A DNA stretch of 64,000 nucleotides from Muricea muricata (Eukaryota > Cnidaria > Anthozoa > Malacalcyonacea > Plexauridae): positions 12,504,383-12,568,382 of the forward strand of contig OY979725.1 in assembly GCA_963855995.1 (NCBI GenBank), in the 5' to 3' direction. Position 1 is the first letter of the stretch. Each line of letters begins with the position of its first letter. The position numbers and the translations under genes were made by a program. Under the pieces are notes generated by a model. The model saw nothing but the letters and a program-made list of their open reading frames with translations. It searched no databases and was not told the origin of the DNA. Positions 35,370-47,280 of this stretch are shown piece after piece.

Positions 35370-38300
35370 GTTGTACAAGACAAAATTTGTCCATTAGCTA
35401 ACACATAGATGATTTGGAAAATGTCTTCACTCTGTCAAATGGTGAAAGACAACTGCTACCTGGAAAACTCTATAAAGATAATGTTCTAAATATGAAATAA
35501 TACTGCTCAAAAAGAACATTTGGAACTTGGTTTCCGATAATTGTGTGTGTAAATTTGCCGAGTATGGCTGGCTTCGCTCGATATTTTTGAGTAGCATTAT
35601 TTTTTGGTAGTATAAGTCTTTGACTAAAATAACAAGATGTAAACTATTTATTTGAGTCTAATACTCATCTTTATCTTGTCTTAGTTTAATGAAGAGGTAC
35701 TATCTCTTCCCTAGGCTTTTGCCTAACATTCTTGGTACAGGCAGGCAGTGTATAAGATCGATGTCGTCTTCCCGTCGTCCAACACGCGCCTGCAATCACC
35801 TCTGTACTTTCACCGTACATGTACTAGGTGACGTAGGTGTTTCATACGATAGGGGACGAGGTAGTACCTTTCGTACAAGAGAGTTTCAGATTTCGCTTCC
35901 AATTACCTCGACCGTTACCTTAATCTATCTTTGAGCCAATCAGATGTGCTGGACCTATCCCATCAACCAATCGTATTGTTTAAAAATCGAGAAAAGGAAG
36001 CGGTAGTGGTAGAGGAAGTCAAATTTGAACCTCTCTAATTTTATGTACGTATATGAACAGTTTTGTTGAAGTCTGAAGCAAAAGCGTTCCTGCTTGTAGA
36101 TTGACAAAGTCACGAAATAACATTGTCATTGTCGGTAGTGCAGTATAAAAACCCACAAAAGCATTGGTTCTTTCACCACCTGAACGATGTGATAGAACTT
36201 CGGGAAGTGACTTCCTGACCGAAGGGCCTTCGCCTGAAGCATCGAAGTTCTCGTTGTGTGAGCAGTGAAAGATCTGTGTTTTTGTGTGTTTGTCTTTTGC
36301 TAAGTAGCTAAGCGATCAAAACTTGTTCATATAGGTTATCGTTGAGGGAAAAATCGTCGGAAAATGACGGTTTGGGGAAGGGGGAAAGGTCTTGTCCAAT
36401 AGAAAATTATTTCATTCAAGTTTCACGCAGTCTTGCGAGCGGATGTGGGACAAGCAGTGAGATCTGACACTCTTGTGAATTAAATGCACTCCATCTGCGT
36501 TCTACCTAACGTGACGAGACCACTTAAACCCACCTTGCCCTATTTGTAAACGTTGGTCTCTCAAGACAGGTCCTCGCCTCGACTCAAGTAGAAAACAAGG
36601 AAAAAACATGAGAAATGGAGTCAAGCTTACAACTTAACGGCTGTTTTCACCTGTATCGTAGCGAAATGTAGCGTATTTTAATAATTTAATTGTTTCGTGA
36701 AAACAGTCGAGACCAACTCGTACAGGAAAGTACGATACGGTTGAAGTGGTGAACGGCCTTGAGACATCCACTTACAGGCAAGCGTAAGGCCAAAAGAAAA
36801 AACCAGAAAATAAACGACCTCTTCAATTTGAAAAATCTTTGGTCCTCAATATAATGAACGTTAAGTTCAAAAGCTTGGTTTTTTTAACTGTAATTTTTGC
36901 TAATTGACCTGAAAATAATGAATTTATTAGGAGTTTTTTTTTTGTTTTTTTTTCGGTTTACTTGGGTCGTATGGAAGGCCTCGAATATTTAAGAATAAAG
37001 GTAATATTTTGCGATAGTATGTGCCCGTATTTTGAAGACTGTAAGTTTTGGTGTTATTTGCTAATTTAAAATCTAATTCATAATTAATCACAATAGTATA
37101 TGTATTGATTAAAATTTAAAAGATTAATTCAATAAATCTAATAAAGTTTTACAAGTGGTAGCTTTGGTGTATTGCCTCACGAGTCGAAATAGCGCAGTTG
37201 AGTTGTTCTTATAGATATGTGTGATAGATACTCGATCCAGTTAAATTTGGATGTCATTGGTTTAAGCTTGCGCGATCCAGTTAAATTTGGAGGTCCCTGG
37301 CTAGCGTTCACCAGCATGCGTCATCAGTCTAGCTTCGTCATTTCTCCTTTGGTATTTAATCTATCATTGTTTGTATTTCGGTGTTGTGTTGCATATCTCA
37401 AGCCAAAATGCTTAATACACAGTACTCTGTCTTGCAAAAGTCACAAGAATGGTTGTAACTCGCAAAAATTTTCTTGCGAATTCGCACTTACCAGAGTTCC
37501 AGGCAATATAATCCAACCGTCTGAGTTAATTGTGTGTCCTTCTCTTAACATTTGCAACTCGTACTCATGGATAGGCTTACAGGTGAAAATTCTCTCCTAC
37601 CCTCCCCCCCCACACACACACACACAGAGACTCAAAAGACAAAACTGCATATTGGTAGCTATCAGCTTATTTATAACGATAAATCTACCTGCCGGTTTCC
37701 TTCGTTCCCCTCCCTTCGCAGTAGCTAGTTGACCGTTGCTCATACTGGCCAGCATGTGTGGTCAAGCAAAGAGACCATGCACGTTCTAATTCTTTGTCAA
37801 ATCTCGTCTCAAGGTTGACATCAGTAAGTGCCAACTTTTTCGCTTCTTCTTGGTTAAGAGCGTTGAAATCACGCATCATCTATCAATTAGGCAGCTCAAT
37901 GGCGTTTTCTCAGAAATTGTCAGTGGATGACATCGCAGAAAAAACTAGATCTATAATCAAGTCTAAATAAACAACATCCACCAGTGTCAAAACCGTCATT
38001 CCTGTGGTCACGAGTCAGCAAAATAATTTCCTACTTTTCCCAGTGTGATATGCTGAATGTAAGAACATTTCTAACGTCAATTTTGCCTGCGCACGGCCAT
38101 CATGATCATTTAGCGGCATGCAGTTGATGGCACTTGTGTGTATTCAGTGGCTTATTGACATTGTGACCATCATGGGTTTTGATTTCATTTCAAAATGTTT
38201 CGTTTTTATTCTGTTCACCTTAAACTTTGACGTGGACCGCACGCTGCTATAAATGGGAAGGATTTATTGCTGAGAAATGATTGCGAAATGTCACATGATG

Positions 38301-40064
38301 CATGGATCACCCTCATCTACGTGGGCGTAGCTCAACTCTCAGATTATTGCGAAGCCATATTTTTGAGCTTGTCCGTTGAGGATGCAATAAACTTAATTCA
38401 AATAACATCACAAGCAACATTTTTACCCGAGCGCCAAGATACATAAAAATTACGATGTTCTGATGTGGGTATACGCGTTTGCCGTTTATTAACCATCGCA
38501 ATTCTGCGTGCAAAGATGCACAGTGCATTTCTAGCAAAACATGCTAGAAGACAGAAGTAGTTCCCCTTCCGTACGAGATGCGCGATTTCCTTTACTTTTA
38601 AGATGTGTGTGATACAACTGCTCCGTGTTTTGGTAATGTGTCGTTGATATTTTGCAGTGCATCAGGCGTGATAGCCAACTAGCGTCTTTAACTTACGTAA
38701 GTGGGCTTAGTTTTTCGTTATTCATTCATTTGAAGGTCCGGAGCTCTGGCAAAAGTCGCTTTGCTTTTCCGCTGTGATTCTCAGGTTTGCCAGCGAAAAC
38801 TTGACTGAGTGAGTTAGGGAGAAAACATGACTAATAAAAAAAAAACGAGTGTTTTATTAAGCGTTGAAAATGTACGGATTAAGTATGTTACTAGATTGTG
38901 GTAATATTCGCATGTATCATATGTAAATTTGCCCGATAAATTTGATCTAACTTAATCTTTTAGAATTTCCTCGACATCCTAGCATAATGCTACTAAATGT
39001 GGCAATAATTAAAGGAAAAAATTAAATAAAACGATGGTATTCTTTGAGTAATTATGACGCGATAGCACAGGATGTCATGGCAAACATTTCTTAAATTCTT
39101 ATAATATAAACTAAAAATCGAAAATATATACTTTTCAAGATAAGAAAATATATACTTTGTTGCCAGTGCAGGTAATGCATAAGCTTTTCGTTACTTGAAA
39201 CAATATAAGCCTAATTCCGTAATTCGACATTTGAGCGAAGGCCTTCGTATATTAAACTAACAGTTTATAGTTATATTAACATACAAGTCACTCGTCTGGG
39301 CAATTTCCAGCGGTCGGAAGTAACATGTGCCAAAGACAAACACAGCTAGAAATTCAGTTGCACTGGATTTCCTCAAATTAAAGAGGAAGTGTTTTTAGAA
39401 TGTTTGAGATTCGAGAAAAAGCAACAGTGATGCAATTGTGGTTGAATCTTGCTTTGACGCAGGATCCCTTGCAAAGTTGATGGGAGTTGATTAACCTTCC
39501 TTCAAGCCGGCTGAACAAAGAAATCAATCCAAATCGTGCTGCAACGATGCTCCAAGGAGACCACCAACTGTCAACACCTACATAATAAAGCAATAAACCT
39601 TTTAACTTAATCGATCACTAACTGGAATTCCTCTTCGTTTTCCTGGAACCATGAGTATAAGAAAGATTTATATCTTTAAACATCTACAGCTTTCGCTTTG
39701 TAAAAGACCACAATCATAAAAATTTGATGCAAGATACGTGGTTTGTACAACATCGTATACAAAAGTTGTTAAACTTTATGCATTTCAAGAACTTGATTCA
39801 AAAGCACTTAAAAATATTGGTTATGCACTTTAAAAACTACTCGACCGTTCAAGGTGAGGTGCTGTCTACAGTTGCAATCGTGTCCAATCGTGCAAACAAA
39901 TATTCTATTTATTTCGGTTTCACGGGTTGCTATTTTGAGTGCATTACGTATATAGTTTCTTTTATATATAAAACTTTTTCTAGTTGCTTTCTGCATTATT
40001 ATACGTTTTCTTTCTTTGAATCTGTGTCTATAGCTTAGCTGATGAACGAAGTATTATTTGGAAA
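35370..40064. other. 4.7-kb intergenic stretch, no gene recognised
   Basis: The 171-codon frame at 37217-37732 shows no domain, includes a direct repeat (gatccagttaaatttgga twice) and a (CA)n tract, and looks like chance. About 36200-36260 carries an imperfect inverted element around gaccgaagggccttcgcctg. I see no supported feature otherwise. Confidence 0.4.
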
Positions 40065-40140
40065 ATGGATATTTATTTTTCTATTTATTTTATTTTGTTG
40101 GCTGTACATGGTGCTTTTGCATTCGCCGAAGGAAAGCATG
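40065..40140 (+). CDS. Signal-peptide exon of the single-Ig gene
   Basis: 25 codons plus one base, with ATG in gaaaATGG context and a hydrophobic core ending GAFAFA. The phase-1 donor exactly matches the Ig exon 1 kb downstream. Confidence 0.7.
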
Positions 40141-41479
40141 GTATGTCCTTATATGTTTGTTTTTAACGCTTATGAGTAGGTTAAATTTATTTTTAGAATT
40201 TAGTGCAATAACTTTAAAGACGCGACGCTCTCTCTTTCACGTATACGCTATCACTGATTTAGAATGATTGACTGCAGCGTTTGAAAATCGTTATCAAGTA
40301 ATTACGAGTTTTGATCAGAATGTCTAGTACGTGCATAGCAACCCCGGGGATATATAAATCTCGGTTTAATATGGGCTACAAAAGGCTGGCTGAACGCCAA
40401 GTACCGAAATTCGTCTGGAGATCACAAAGCAGTCCTTGTAATTCTTACGAAATCTGCCCTCGAGACATTTTATTAGCTACTTGCGCGTTGGCAATCTCGC
40501 TGGTCTCATTTTTATTCGTCAAATTAACAAAACCATATCCTTACAGGAAAACTACTAGTACTATCCTCGTCGAAATTGCGTTTGTTTTTATTTGTTTTAC
40601 GATGCAACAGAAAGCTGTTGTTTCGAAAATGCTTTCGTTTGTGTTTGCCACGTCATCAGTCTTTGACTACAGGATTCAGTGACAGGATTTTACAATCAGG
40701 CGACTGAAAGAACCATTACTCAAATCCTAAATGGTGCCAAAAACTGCAGTGTGTTGGTGTGTGCCAGATGGTCGAAGCTACGATAACCTCCGACAAGACA
40801 GCTTGGAATATGTTTGTTCTTCGTATTTTGGGAGATTTAGTTTCGTTTTCATTGTGATTATAACTATAAGAGTTACATGTAACTTTCCAAAGCTACATAA
40901 CATCTGCTACTTCGAAACGTTTACATAGAAATAAGAAAATTTGAACACTGCTCACTGTTGTACTTTAAATAGTAATTAACTGGTGAGGATTAGAGCAAGA
41001 ATTAGGCATATATTCGAACGTTTTACCTTTCGATATATGTAGGTAGCTTCAATGTTCTTCGAACAAGAGTTCTGACAGAGAGTAATGCTTAGTCAACACC
41101 TTGGTAATTAGTACTTTTTTTGACCGGTTACCCAACTGATGCTCTAACGTGATTTTAGGAGGTAATCCTGCTAGCTCTTGTTCGCCAACGTTGAGCATCG
41201 AAGACTCCAAACATCCAGCGAGGACAGGCCAGGACGTCACTATAAAGTGCAGGATCTGTGATAAAAAGTATATATTTTGGTTCAAGGATGGTGAAAGACT
41301 TGACGAGACTGATCGTATCCGTTGGTTTCCCGCGAACCTCGTTTCATTCTTCCCTCGTGTTGTTTTCGAAGGGAAATTAAAAATAAAGAAACTGACGAAA
41401 AACGATCATGGGGTTTACACCTGTTATGCCCTGGATTTTTTCACCAGCATCATTGAACAGGGAGACATCAAATTAGCTG
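40065..41479 (+). CDS. Secreted or surface protein with signal peptide and single Ig domain (3' end not found)
   Basis: Exon 1 (40065-40140) encodes a signal peptide MDIYFSIYFILLAVHGAFAF followed by AEGKH and ends after one base of a codon at GTATGT. Exon 2 (41159-41479, acceptor taacgtgattttag) enters in phase 1 and encodes one Ig domain: VTIKCRICDKKY with the first Cys, IFWFKDGERLD with the core Trp, and KLTKNDHGVYTCYAL with the DxGxYxC-type motif. It leaves in phase 1 at GTAAAT. Without a further splice the protein would end seven residues later at a TGA (41497-41499), so either a short secreted single-Ig protein or further exons are possible. No membrane segment was found. It faces away from the other Ig gene at 24-25 kb. 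Confidence 0.78.
41159..41479 (+). CDS. Ig domain exon of the single-Ig gene
   Basis: 321 bases, phase 1 in and out, encoding 107 residues from GGNPASSCSPTLSIEDS to GDIKLAG. The extra cysteines at SSC and RIC are outside the canonical pair. Same modular design as the exons at 24236-25189. Confidence 0.83.
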
Positions 41480-44400
41480 GTAAATGGTCACGCATATGAT
41501 ATGTATTGGTACTTGTTGTTTCCTGTATAGGAAACTATGTTTTCATCTTTACAAAGTGTTTATTTCTTGTTTGATTCGCTACCTGTTTCCCTGTCTATCT
41601 GACTTCTGTTAAATCGGGAGGTACGGTCTTCGGAGATGGCAGAGCTCGATCCGATCCAGTCGAAAGCTTTCTAAAGAACGCCTCTGGCATGCAGCCATCT
41701 AAGCTTCACTAAGGACCACTTGAATACGTCCAGAGCTATTTCTAACTCTTACCCCGGCATTATTCACCGAGGAAAGGGACCTGAGAAAACTAACTTCTTT
41801 TACTTGAGCTTTTAAAAGTTCGTACATATATGAGAGGCTCCCAGGGGGGAGGGTGAAAAGTTTATCATGCGCCCTTAAACACTATGTACTCTTGTTGGCT
41901 TGTCCCCCTATATTTGGCGTTGCCTTGTTCTCCATTTTTTTTGCTTTATCCATTTCGTTTCCGTGTTTTCATTGTTCCCTCCAAACCTTTGCATGGGAGA
42001 CCTCGTGTATTGGTCATGGCTAAAGGGAATAGACGAGAGGTAGGTTCTCAAGATGACGGCTGTTTTTCAAGATTCTTAAAACTTGAACGAATCAACAACC
42101 AGACATTTATATCAATCCTAAAGCTTACCCTGACCCTAACCCTAAACCTAACCACAATTTAGGAATGCTATAAATGTATAATTGTTGATTCGTTCTCGTT
42201 TTAAGAATCTTGAAAAACAGCTGCCATCTTGAAAACCTACCTCTCGTCCATCCCCTTTAGCCATGACCCTCGTGTATTTGTGCTACGAGCCAGCGATGGT
42301 CCAGTGGCTGGAAGGTTGCAGTTACCTTAGGGCACCATCTACTTGATCTAGGCGACCACATTCTTGGTCACTCGCATGGGGAATGAGTACATTATAGAAA
42401 TAGTTAGGATTTCATAGTTAGGTTCTTCTATTGACGAAATTATCATTTTTTTTTTGTTATGTCCTAATGTCTCTCGTTCTTTTCGTTTTAGTTAAAGATC
42501 ATCATCGTAAAAATTTAGCAAGATTCTTACATCGAAATTAAAACTCTACGTAAACATTTTGTTTGAGAACGTCCTTTCACTATGAATTAATATAATTCAG
42601 AACATGGCAATGTCTAACATTTGTAAACTGTAATAACAAAATACTTTGGTAAAATATATTTGTCTAACTTTGTTATACATAATACACTTCTCAGAGGCTA
42701 ATATGCCATTCCACGTATTCATTAAGAATGATTTGCAATTTAAAAATGAGATGGACTTTAACTTGTTATATTCATTGTTTTTTTGCATTTGGCGTTGGCT
42801 TTGTCTCGTTTTTCATACATGTATAAATGCATAACGTTTCAAGACAACCTTCTAACTACTGCACTGACTTGCGTCGATTTTGTCAAGGCTAGAGAATGCA
42901 ATTAAATGTTTCTCAGTCATAATGTTAGAACGTGTTTACACATGAATTGTCTCTTGTTTGTCCAGCTTATTGCGTAAGACCTCTACATGCGATTAGTGAA
43001 TTTCAATAGTGACTTTGAGATCCCAATGACCCACAAGGCTATGAACAAATGTCATTTTCTTCTGGTTTTTCCACGATTGTAGTTACTTGTGGCCATTTCT
43101 GGAACAGCTATGTGCTGTACTCAGACTTGCATTGAATAAATGTTTAGTGAATGGGGTTTTAGAAGAATTCCCCACATCTAACAAGCCTGCCTTCTCAAGG
43201 TTATTTCTTTTGTCAAGAATTCAAAGGTCTCCATCATTTAGGCATATACTTCCATGGTCAATAAATTCGGATAATTAAATTGAACGACACAAAATACACA
43301 AAACGTATGAATTTAATAATTTATTGTAAGATCAGTAAACACAACAGACTGTGTAAAAAATGTTGTAGGACAAAAACAAAACACTTCTTGTAACAAACCT
43401 CAAAATGATAAGCGTGCATGAAGGAAGTTTAAAAATTAATTGGATTAAGATTCGCCAAAGGAAAGGTTACATAGGCTAAAAAACACTGTTAATAGTGGTT
43501 AGCACGTTTTAGGCTGTGTTAGAACTGGCTTTTCATGCTCTCCTTTTTTTGAACCTGCATGAGAACTGGCTCGTAAGGCATTTCATTTCCGTTTCTTGTT
43601 CGCGACATATCGACTTTTAATCAGTAAGCTGTCTCTCGGGATGCAATATTTGTCCCAAATCAGATTGCACGTTTTTTTAGCTTTTAACACCCACTGTTTT
43701 CTTGTCGCCATTTCAAAAGCTTTATTCACAAAGATATGTAGGTTATTTTACCACCTAAAACGATAAGAACCGAAGGTCTAGCTTCAGTTTTCGTCTACCA
43801 CGAACAGAATTTCCAACTGTTCGTTGAGGCATATCGTTCATTTCTTCGGGAAATGTTTCAGCAGTATCTTTCTGCTTCAAACTGTATTTACAGTGTTTTA
43901 TGAAGAGCATTGTTGCAGAAGTAACAGCCAGAATTGATTGTATTCCTATAAGATGTTCGTAAGATTTTTATTTCGCTACAAAATAACCTTTTCTCTACAA
44001 AATTTCAACATGTTTTCATCAGCCTAAAAGGAATATTCATGGTGAAAACGGCGCGAACAACTGAACTAACATAAACTAACGCGTACGCATGCAATTGTAA
44101 TTGTTATCAGCAAACAAATGGAAGTCTGCTCAAATATCTCATTGTGTTTATGTGAAAATTCCAACCACGAAATCACTTTGCGACTTATCTATATGTAATG
44201 TTTTTACCAACCGAAAAGAAGCCTTTTCGTGCACACAGCCATTTTATTTTTTCCGCTTATCAGTTCAGCCTTTGTCCTGCGGTGCAGGCCATCAAAGGTT
44301 AGTTCTAGATGTCAAAACGCTTTGGGACTTAACATGTTTGACCACTTTTAATGGGGGTGGAGTTGTGGCTCATATATGATAATTTCTATTTGTTCAATTA

Positions 44401-45030
44401 TTTATACATGCATCGCTTAATTCATCGCTGTGTTTATTCAGGCTGTGTAGTGTTTGAACTGCACGAGTAAATTTAATTTATGAATTGTCATGCATGCACT
44501 GGCCGTTTGCCTCCTTTGTTCGCTGATAAAACAATTCATTAATTGATTTAGAAGAAATAGTAGCCCAAGTTACATCACAACGAGATGTACTACTTAACTA
44601 CTAAACTATTCTTCCTGGAGAGCACATTTATTTCACCTTGCACCATTGACATGGCTTGATATCATTTCTACACCCTAACTCACTATAGCCATCCAGTATT
44701 AATGGAAATGTATGTTAAAACGATTCATTTTCTATATAGTGTGACGTTAAGTGAACGGACTTGAGACACAAAAAGAAACTATATACGATTTTGGGGTATT
44801 TTGTGTTAGTTGCAATCTATACTCTGTGAGCTACCATAAAAACTCATGAACTCCTGCATGAGAAATGGTCGATTGAAGCTTTACATGTTCTATTTTGCAA
44901 TTGCATGCGATTTTTCTACATAATTTCTTTTCAAGTATTTTTAATACTCTTGGTCACTATCGACTACTGGCATTCAGAACACCATCGTACATTTTCATTT
45001 ATAGCATTTCAAATGTAAATTTACGTGTAT
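41480..45030. other. 3.6-kb stretch without a recognised gene
   Basis: It holds a foldback with a telomere-like centre (42013-42267). Later exons of the single-Ig gene may lie here but none was convincing. Confidence 0.4.
42013..42267. repeat. Foldback element with telomere-like centre
   Basis: The left arm 42013-42096 (gtcatggctaaagggaatag ... gaacgaatcaac) is the reverse complement of 42184-42267, with a few mismatches. The centre includes ccctgaccctaaccctaaac at 42128-42150, two to three degenerate copies of the metazoan telomere hexamer. Confidence 0.78.
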
Positions 45031-45515
45031 CTAGGAACAGTAACGGTAGGCGAGGCCTGGATGGGAAGAGCATGCGTTGAATCTACTGTAGTATATCTGT
45101 TGGCTTGGCCATTGGTGCGTTCTGTTGTAGGCGGTCATGTTTCCACGATGTCCAACGGTACAACAAGGATAGTGTCTGTAGATTGGAAAATGTAACGGAA
45201 CGGCTCGGACTTGTGTTGCCGAAAAGAATTGCAGACGGTTCAGGGCATCGCTTTCTGTTCGCTGTCGCTTGAATTTGTAGCGGTGGTTTTGATACCATAT
45301 TTTGATCTGTGTCGGAGTCAGGTTGATAACCTTCGATAGTTCCTCGCGTTCTGGCGCCGAAAGGTAGCGTTGTTCGCGAAAACGTTTTTCGAGCTCTTGC
45401 GTTTGCGTTTTCGTGAAAAGGACGCGACGTCGGCGTTTTCGCATGGCCGGCTCGGTTTCTGCATCTTCCTCCGTGGAAGGAGTTTGGGTTAAATCGATTT
45501 CCACGATATCTTCAC
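45031..45515 (-). CDS. NK2 exon 2 with homeodomain
   Basis: Phase-1 entry, 161 codons including TAG at 45033-45031. An acidic stretch ([10 protein letters not shown]) precedes a basic RKRRRR run and the homeodomain. The C-terminal tail is short and rich in Tyr, His and Arg. Confidence 0.93.
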
Positions 45516-47280
45516 CTGAAATTGAATACCGAATATAAGGACTTAGAGTGTAGGCAGTCCCCCAACCATGCATATATTTTTTAAAGATAGATGTACCACG
45601 AATTAGTATTATAACTTTGTCTCCTGAAGATTGAAAGACCAGAAAACATTGTGTCCTAGTCTTGCTTTCCCAAAGTAGACTAGGCAGGAAACATTGTTCC
45701 CTAGTGAAGTTTCTCAAAATTAACCAAGTAAACATATTTACTCAAGGTGGACAAACCAGGGAACATTGTGCCGTGGTTATGTTTCGCAAATTGGTGAAGA
45801 AACCAGGAAACATTGCTCCTAGTCAACCTTCCACAAGGAGGAGTGGACAAACCACTGAGAAAACATTGTTTCCTAGACAAATTTAACCGAGAAGGGCAGA
45901 CGCAGGAAAGACTGTTCTCTAGTCGTGATTCCCTAACCGCAGGAAAAATTGTTTTCTCCTACAATGTGGGAATCGAAGAAACGTTTTGATACATTAGAAG
46001 GCGATACAACTATGGAATGGTTATCAATTGCTTTACTGATTACTCCTGCGTCCAATTCTAAGCCACCACGCATTTTCGACCGCAATGTTATAAAACACTG
46101 ATCGAAATTTGAGCCACATACATCCATACAAAACCAAGCACTTGAGAACGATAATAGCGATTATTAATTATTCGTCGCTGTGTCGAGAGAGACATAGTTT
46201 GTATCATTCAAGAGTTGACGTCGTGGTGCATGCAATGCCTGTAGTAAATTTGTACATTATGAGCTCGATGTAAAATTTCAAAACCATCCTCAGAGATATG
46301 AAAAACTAGATTCATATTATTCTGACACTGTCGAAAACAACAAAAAATTAACGGTCTCGATCTGGATTCGGTATTTCGGTCTAGAAACCCGAAGACGCGA
46401 GTTCAAATCCCGGTTGAGGCAACGAATTTTACGTTGTTCTCTGCAGCGTTAGATTAATATGAATCTAGTTTTATATACTCGATAAATCAAGTGACCGTTT
46501 TTGACACGAAAAATCCCCCTCCCGTCGACTCCAGAAAAGCAGGATCTAGAAAAAGCCATCGTGTTTCTAGGGTAAATACAGCTATTCGTTCTTAAGTACA
46601 TCGGGAATAAACTACAGGCTATTGTACCGAGTAGTTTTATGTCATGTAGTCATGCATGTCAAAGTAATGCACAGTCCTAAAGATAACTGCATTTGAACTG
46701 GACTGATAACCTCGTCTTTCTTATCAAAACTGTCCATGCAAGAGAGTGATTGGAGTGAAGGCATTTGTACAATTATTTCACGTGCAAATTTCTTCTAAAC
46801 GTAGACAAGTGAAAGAGTTGTATGTGCTCAAATATACAAGCACACATTTTCGGTACTCATCTATCATGCATCCGAAGAAAATCCACAAAAAAGTCATCTG
46901 TGTTCCTTATATCAATGTTCCCACATAAAGAAGAGGCCAGAATCCCGCATTGCTTCCCAGGTTTAATTATATAGTTGTTGCACCTCCAGCAAAGAAACCC
47001 CATATTCAACCTCAATTTTTGCAACATCCATATAGAATGGTATATATTATTTAAACCTACTTAAATGCTTGTCATCATTTCTCTTCCTTTCTTCATCTCC
47101 GATTTCCGATTCCACTTTTCTCAATTCCAACTTCTCGTTCCTTTGTTGATTTTGTACATGATTTGATCTTTCGCCCTCGAAAACGGCCTCCGCGTTTGCC
47201 GGACTGTCATCGCGAAGATCGAGCAGTTCGCGGACGGAAAATGACGATCCAATTGTGCTGTTTTTATCGAACCTCGTCAT
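45031..47280 (-). CDS. NK2-class homeobox transcription factor (two exons, complete)
   Basis: DNA-binding developmental regulator. Exon 1 (47280-47061) starts [20 protein letters not shown]. The [10 protein letters not shown] stretch is the TN/Eh1-type repressor motif found at the N terminus of NK2 proteins. The donor GTAGGT leaves in phase 1 and joins exon 2 (45515-45031, acceptor attcaatttcag). The product is 234 aa. The homeodomain is at about residues 100-159: [54 protein letters not shown]. Tyr54 (HRYK) is the NK2 hallmark, and Q50 and N51 are conserved. Position 49, nearly always Phe, is Tyr here. An NK2-specific domain is not seen after the homeodomain. Closest by feel to Nkx2.1/2.2-like genes, but orthology cannot be fixed without a tree. 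Confidence 0.93.
45638..45955 (-). repeat. Degenerate tandem repeat in NK2 intron (ggaaacattgttccctag type)
   Basis: About seven to eight units containing caggaaacattgttcctagt-like words spaced roughly 35-65 bp apart. The core ggaaacattgtttcc is nearly palindromic. Confidence 0.7.
46350..46425 (+). repeat. tRNA-like fragment (possible SINE head or tRNA relic)
   Basis: The sequence gcgagttcaaatcccggttg at 46397-46416 resembles the T-arm/B box of a tRNA gene. Upstream, ttcgg and ccgaa can form an anticodon-like stem with loop tctagaaac. There is no convincing A box or acceptor stem, so it is not a working tRNA. Confidence 0.3.
47061..47280 (-). CDS. NK2 exon 1 with TN motif
   Basis: The ATG at 47280-47278 is chosen because the TN motif follows within 13 codons; the open frame upstream of it lacks a nearer ATG. 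The rest of the exon is charged (Glu, Lys, Arg, Asn) and probably disordered. Confidence 0.85.

Noticed and set aside
37605-37626. CRISPR, bacterial operon or prophage features
   Set aside because: The window is eukaryotic with spliced genes. The only short-period repeats here are simple (CA)n tracts, so prokaryotic feature types do not apply.
37217-37732. 171-codon plus-strand open frame
   Set aside because: It is low in complexity, contains a (CA)n tract and a direct repeat, has no recognisable domain and no splice context. Probably chance in a repeat.
40311-40682. 123-codon plus-strand frame with a hydrophobic stretch
   Set aside because: It lies in the intron between the signal-peptide and Ig exons, has no homology I recognise and no acceptor in phase.
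46397-46416. tRNA gene
   Set aside because: A B-box-like word and one stem are present, but no A box, D arm or acceptor stem; kept only as a possible SINE or tRNA relic.
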